NCBI GenBank assembly: GCA_016199015.1
Contig: JACQHN010000589.1
Location: forward strand, 1-5,511
Length of the DNA stretch: 5,511 nucleotides
Source of the DNA: Nitrospira defluvii
Lineage (GTDB): Bacteria; Nitrospirota; Nitrospiria; Nitrospirales; Nitrospiraceae
Direction of reading: 5' to 3'
Position 1 is the stretch's first letter. Every line of letters starts with the position of its first letter. Positions 5,397-5,511 of the stretch are shown piece by piece. The position numbers and the translations under genes are program-made. Below the pieces are notes generated by a model. It was not told where the DNA came from and searched no databases. It saw only the letters and a program-made list of their open reading frames with translations.

Positions 5397-5511
5397 TCAC
5401 TTCACCATGGGCTCAGAGTTCGACTTGCCTCGAACCTCCGCCGCACCACCCCGGACACATCGAAACCCTGTGCCGTGTGTCTGAAGAGCAAATCCGCCTC
5501 GCCCGCGCGCG
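5397..5511 (-). CDS. C-terminal end of a formylglycine-generating-enzyme-like (SUMF1/EgtB) protein, cut by window edge
   Basis: Thirty-seven codons in one minus-strand frame enter from the right edge and stop at TGA 5397-5399. They read GRGGFALQTHGTGFRCVRGG and then a polar tail ending EPMVK. GFRCVR close to the C-terminus is the characteristic last motif of the FGE-sulfatase fold, found in formylglycine-generating enzymes, EgtB and PvdO-like proteins, and many uncharacterised bacterial relatives. Because only the end is present, neither the catalytic residues nor the subfamily can be judged. It is transcribed toward the operon, but 185 bases separate it even from the 20-codon ORF, so it is probably a separate unit. 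The other two minus frames here carry no recognisable motif. Confidence 0.55.
   Translation of the reverse strand, partial: ARGRGGFALQTHGTGFRCVRGGAAEVRGKSNSEPMVK

Noticed and set aside
5418..5481. Two six-base inverted repeats (5418-5435 and 5454-5481)
   Set aside because: Both fall in the coding end of the FGE-like gene, are short and have no T-run, so chance is sufficient.
5068..5484. 138-codon plus-strand open frame
   Set aside because: It has no ribosome site or recognisable motif, is rich in Pro, Arg, His and Ser as expected of a GC-rich antisense frame, and overlaps the FGE-like end on the other strand.
1..5511. Mobile element, CRISPR array, tRNA or rRNA
   Set aside because: No transposase or integrase motifs, spaced direct repeats, cloverleaf or rRNA-like stretches were seen on either strand.

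Overview
The window is about 60% G+C and is almost filled by one tightly packed minus-strand gene cluster, read from about 4996 down to 1. A second, unrelated minus-strand gene ends at the right edge. The content (class I photolyase, DUF523/YbgA protein, TIGR01777 epimerase, DUF4149 membrane protein, PDZ and TPR exported proteins) points to a Gram-negative bacterium. A Nitrospirota-like (Nitrospira) source is my impression from gene style only; no marker gene proves it.

Layout in transcription order (right to left). 5511-5397: the last 37 residues of a protein ending in a GFRCVR motif, typical of the formylglycine-generating-enzyme-like (SUMF1/EgtB) fold. 5396-4997: a 400-base stretch with a GC-rich hairpin, a possible 20-residue peptide gene with an excellent ribosome site, and a weak promoter candidate. 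4996-4631: zinc-ribbon protein with an acidic tail. 4598-3690: TIGR01777 sugar-epimerase-like oxidoreductase. 3673-3192: DUF4149 membrane protein split by a one-base frameshift. 3169-2687: exported stand-alone PDZ protein. 2679-2152: exported TPR-like protein. 2104-1841 and 1844-1686: two unrecognised small membrane proteins. 1689-241: deoxyribodipyrimidine photolyase. 244-1: N-terminus of a DUF523(-DUF1722) YbgA-type protein, running off the window.

Gaps within the cluster are 32, 16, 22, 7 and 47 bases, and the last three junctions are all four-base ATGA stop/start overlaps, so this looks like a single operon with a translationally coupled distal half. Photolyase, YbgA-type and TIGR01777 genes are known to travel together in light- or stress-responsive clusters of other bacteria. 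That makes a photodamage or oxidative-stress protection operon the best reading, with the PDZ, TPR, zinc-ribbon and small membrane proteins as lineage-specific passengers of unknown role. No light sensor (CarH/LitR type) lies in the window.

Points most worth a second look: the two small membrane genes locked to the photolyase by ATGA junctions, the frameshift in the DUF4149 gene, the apparent absence of the surface-exposed tryptophan of the photolyase electron-transfer chain, and the 20-codon ORF. I see no mobile element, CRISPR array, tRNA or rRNA.
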